64,000 bases of DNA from Novosphingobium sp. (GTDB lineage: Bacteria > Pseudomonadota > Alphaproteobacteria > Sphingomonadales > Sphingomonadaceae), in assembly GCA_024236235.1 (NCBI GenBank), contig JACKKV010000002.1, positions 186,001-250,000 of the forward strand, read 5' to 3'. The position numbers and the translations under genes were made by a program. The notes beneath the pieces were generated by a model. That model was not told the DNA's origin. It searched no databases and saw only the letters and a program-made list of their open reading frames with translations. Below, in pieces: positions 61,981 to 64,000 of this stretch (position 1 is the first letter of the stretch; each line of letters starts with the position of its first letter).

Positions 61981-62976
61981 ATGACCAGCTTTGACACAGG
62001 ATTGCATTTGTTCCAGCTTGGGCAGGTGCAGGATCATGTCGCCCCCAATCTCGCCGATGGGCTTTTGCCCGGGGGCGAGATTCCCGGAAGCGGTGGCCTG
62101 CCCGCCTTTTCCTTTCAGCAGAGTTCAGTCTCCCCGATCCCGGTGCTGGTCGCCGCGCCGCATGGCGGGCGCAGCTATCCTCCGGGTTTGAGCGCGCGGA
62201 TGCGCAACCCCGGACCTTCAGGTTTGCGACTGGAAGATCGTTATGCCGATCTGCTGGCTTTGCGGCTGGCACAGGCGACGGGGGCCGAACTAGTGATCGC
62301 ACATGCGCCGCGCGCGATGATCGATCTCAACCGTTCGCTTGACGACATGGACTGGACGATGATCGAGCCTCCGGCGCGGGATGCAGGCAATACCCGGTCT
62401 GAAAGTCGCCGGATGCGCGGCGGGCTGGGACTGATCCCGCGCCGCCTGGCCGGGCTGGGCGAAATCTGGAAAGCGCCGCTGCCCGCTGCTGAGCTGGAAT
62501 TGCGAATGCAGGGTATACACCGACCTTATCACGAGCGTTTGCAGGCCATACTCGCGACGTTGCAGCGCCGCTGGGGCGCCGCCTTGCTGATTGACCTGCA
62601 TTCAATGCCGCCGTTGGTACCCGGTGCAGCCAACCGGACGCCTGCGCAAGTCGTGCTGGGCGACCGGTTCGGTGCTTCCTGCGTCGGCACGATCGCGGCG
62701 GCTGCGTTTGACGAGTTTGCCATGCAGGGCATTCATGCAGCGCACAACCGGCCCTATGCCGGCGGCTACGTGCTGGAGCGACATTGCAACCCGTCGAACG
62801 GTCTGCACGGTTTGCAACTGGAACTCTGTCGTTCGCTTTATCTCGATGCGCAGCTGGTCGAGCCGGGACACGGCTTCGATGCGACCCTGGCCATGCTGAT
62901 CCGGCTGGTCCGGCGACTTGCCGACGAAGTGGCTGTAACGGCGCGCGGCGGCGTGAGTGCACTGGCCGCCGAATGA
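61981..62976 (+). CDS. N-formylglutamate amidohydrolase family protein
   Basis: A 331-residue protein of the FGase family, whose members hydrolyse N-formylglutamate to glutamate and formate in histidine degradation. Metal-site type motifs are VLVAAPHGGRSYP, the Arg/Glu-rich LEDRYADLLA, and IDLHSMPPL. No other hut gene is in the window, so the role may be broader. It is transcribed divergently from cpdR with 69 bases between starts. Confidence 0.88.
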   Translation: MTSFDTGLHLFQLGQVQDHVAPNLADGLLPGGEIPGSGGLPAFSFQQSSVSPIPVLVAAPHGGRSYPPGLSARMRNPGPSGLRLEDRYADLLALRLAQATGAELVIAHAPRAMIDLNRSLDDMDWTMIEPPARDAGNTRSESRRMRGGLGLIPRRLAGLGEIWKAPLPAAELELRMQGIHRPYHERLQAILATLQRRWGAALLIDLHSMPPLVPGAANRTPAQVVLGDRFGASCVGTIAAAAFDEFAMQGIHAAHNRPYAGGYVLERHCNPSNGLHGLQLELCRSLYLDAQLVEPGHGFDATLAMLIRLVRRLADEVAVTARGGVSALAAE

Positions 62977-63001
62977 TCTTTCGCCGCGCATTCCTGCCTA
63001 T

Positions 63002-63031
63002 AAAAAACCACCCCGTGCGAGCACGGGGTGG
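63002..63031 (-). terminator. Intrinsic terminator of the sapC transcript
   Basis: On the minus strand CCACCCCGTG-CTCG-CACGGGGTGG, a perfect 10-bp stem with a four-base loop, is followed by TTTTTT. It lies about 200 bases after the sapC stop and can end that transcript. On the plus strand it is a hairpin 25 bases after the amidohydrolase stop. Confidence 0.88.
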
Positions 63032-63056
63032 CCAAGGTTCAGGGAGGAGGTGCAAA

Positions 63057-63158
63057 ATGCACCTGTCCGAACGGGCCATGAGGGAAAACCCGCCAGACTT
63101 TCCTAAACTAGGCCTTATGCGACGGGTTTTCAAGGTAAACCGGCCTAGGCGCAGATGA
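63057..63158 (+). CDS. Possible 33-residue basic protein
   Basis: A short ORF (MHLSERAMRENPPDFPKLGL, then a basic end RRVFKVNRPRRR) with an unusually strong ribosome site, GGGAGGAGG, five bases before its ATG. The start codon lies between the arms of an inverted repeat, GGTGCA-AAA-TGCACC, which could hide it. I know no homologue. The stretch may instead be a small RNA; the ribosome site favours a peptide. Confidence 0.4.
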   Translation: MHLSERAMRENPPDFPKLGLMRRVFKVNRPRRR

Positions 63159-63233
63159 TGTGCGAATCAGGCGCGCCGCAGCCCCGTAACTGGCGGTTGC
63201 GGCGCTTCCCGAATGTAGCTGGCCAGAGCCGGT

Positions 63234-64000
63234 TCAGGCGTTGGCAGGAACTTTCGGACCCTTGCCCTGCGCCACCTGCCGCCCGAAAACGACTCGCATC
63301 TGGTCCAGCGAGAAGAGGTGAGCGTAAACCAGCGCCAGAAATCCGTTGCGGTTCCAGTTGCGCAGCTTGTCACCCCGGACTTCGCGCAGCTTCTCCTCGT
63401 TGATCATCTGGAAGCCGCGATAGAGGAATGGCTTGTCGGGTTCATTGTCGCGGCGAATGGCAACTTCACCGTCCATCAGCAGGTCATTTGCCTTCAACTC
63501 TTCGATGAAAGCGCCCGTGCGGCGTCCCGCTTCTTCGAAGCGCTGACAGAATTCGAGCATTTCCTTGGTTCGCTGAGTCGGCTCCTTATCCTCGAAGATC
63601 GCTTCGCCATCCTTGAATTCGCCGACCAGATCGCTGGACGGGTCGAAGCACAGCGAAAGTTCTTCCTTGTCCGCGCTTAGTCGGGCGAGGAGGAAAGGGT
63701 AACGGCGAACATAGGCCGGAATATAGGCGCGATCATCCACCTTGCCGTCATCTTCGACAAAGGCGTTCACGCCTTCATTCAGCCCCATCAGCGCCAGCGG
63801 AACCGGGTTGTCGCCGCCACTGAACACGATCGGATAGAAATGCTGGGCCTGCGGGAATTCCTCGACCGTGAGGGGAATCGCATGCTGCCCGACCAGCCAG
63901 CTTGCCTTGTCCGCAACGCGCGTGCGCCAGGTGGCATGATCGCGGCTGTTAAGCGGGGTCAGGTCATTATAGAACAGGGGGAGGGTGGATTGCGGCGCGC
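63234..64000 (-). CDS. SapC family protein, 5' end missing
   Basis: About 255 residues are visible; the frame remains open to the window edge, so the first few codons are missing. The start visible from the edge, STLPLFYNDLTPLNSRDHATW, then WLVGQHAIPLTVEEFPQAQ and FSGGDNPVPLALMGLNEG, is the SapC family, proteins first linked to surface-layer or antimicrobial-peptide resistance loci but of unclear function in sphingomonads, where they often neighbour TonB receptors. The GTG at 63827 is not a real start. A strong terminator lies downstream. Confidence 0.9.
   Translation of the reverse strand, partial: APQSTLPLFYNDLTPLNSRDHATWRTRVADKASWLVGQHAIPLTVEEFPQAQHFYPIVFSGGDNPVPLALMGLNEGVNAFVEDDGKVDDRAYIPAYVRRYPFLLARLSADKEELSLCFDPSSDLVGEFKDGEAIFEDKEPTQRTKEMLEFCQRFEEAGRRTGAFIEELKANDLLMDGEVAIRRDNEPDKPFLYRGFQMINEEKLREVRGDKLRNWNRNGFLALVYAHLFSLDQMRVVFGRQVAQGKGPKVPANA

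Overview
This is one contiguous piece of a high-GC (about 65 % by eye) alphaproteobacterial chromosome, most likely a sphingomonad (Sphingomonadaceae or Erythrobacteraceae). The evidence is the CckA and CpdR phosphorelay proteins, GTTC-N7-GTTC LexA boxes, the mdh/sucD/sucA/sucB/lpd cluster, SapC and IalB-type proteins and several short secreted proteins of a kind common in that group. No rRNA, CRISPR array, complete IS element or integrase was found. The genus is inference.

Layout. 1-2.1 kb: 3' end of a prolyl-oligopeptidase gene, then two tandem paralogous secreted proteins. 2.2-9.7 kb (minus): TCA-cycle operon mdh-sucD-sucA-sucB-lpd, without sucC. 9.9-13.6 kb (minus): a GGDEF-EAL protein, a small conserved protein and a SleB-type cell-wall hydrolase. 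13.8-18.4 kb (plus): cobalamin riboswitch driving a complete B12 uptake operon (TonB receptor, binding protein, permease, ATPase) with stop/start overlaps. 18.4-24.1 kb: Dcp peptidase, a DNA methyltransferase-nuclease fusion coupled to an unknown protein, and two small secreted proteins. 24.2-27.2 kb: SOS-controlled uvrA. 27.2-29.6 kb: a degenerate second uvrA 3' end cut by palindromes, then an AT-rich three-gene cassette with a ParA-type ATPase. This is the clearest acquired island in the window. 29.9-32.4 kb: HTH protein, RlpA, CHRD protein and a structured gene-free stretch. 32.4-37.6 kb (minus): argG, cfa, and a coupled SDR / cytochrome b / molybdopterin oxidoreductase set. 37.7-42.0 kb (minus): slt-greB-ialB-rlmN. 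42.1-46.9 kb: dapA and smpB, separated by an iron-type TonB receptor plus an LLM oxidoreductase on the other strand. 47-55 kb (plus): DUF2062 protein, cckA, recA, a methyltransferase, alaS. 54.9-61.2 kb (minus): KefB/C antiporter, GNAT-nitrilase fusion, icd, APH-like kinase. 61.4-64 kb: tRNA-Val(GAC), cpdR, N-formylglutamate amidohydrolase, a possible 33-aa ORF, and the start of sapC running off the window.

How the genes work together. mdh, icd and the 2-oxoglutarate dehydrogenase genes supply most of the oxidative TCA steps. uvrA and recA carry LexA boxes and belong to the SOS response. CckA (kinase/phosphatase) and CpdR (protease adaptor receiver) are two arms of the CtrA cell-cycle network. 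The B12 operon is a self-contained import module under riboswitch control. The candidates for undescribed biology are the AT-rich ParA cassette after uvrA and the methyltransferase-nuclease fusion, whose specificity region has a base composition unlike the rest of its gene.
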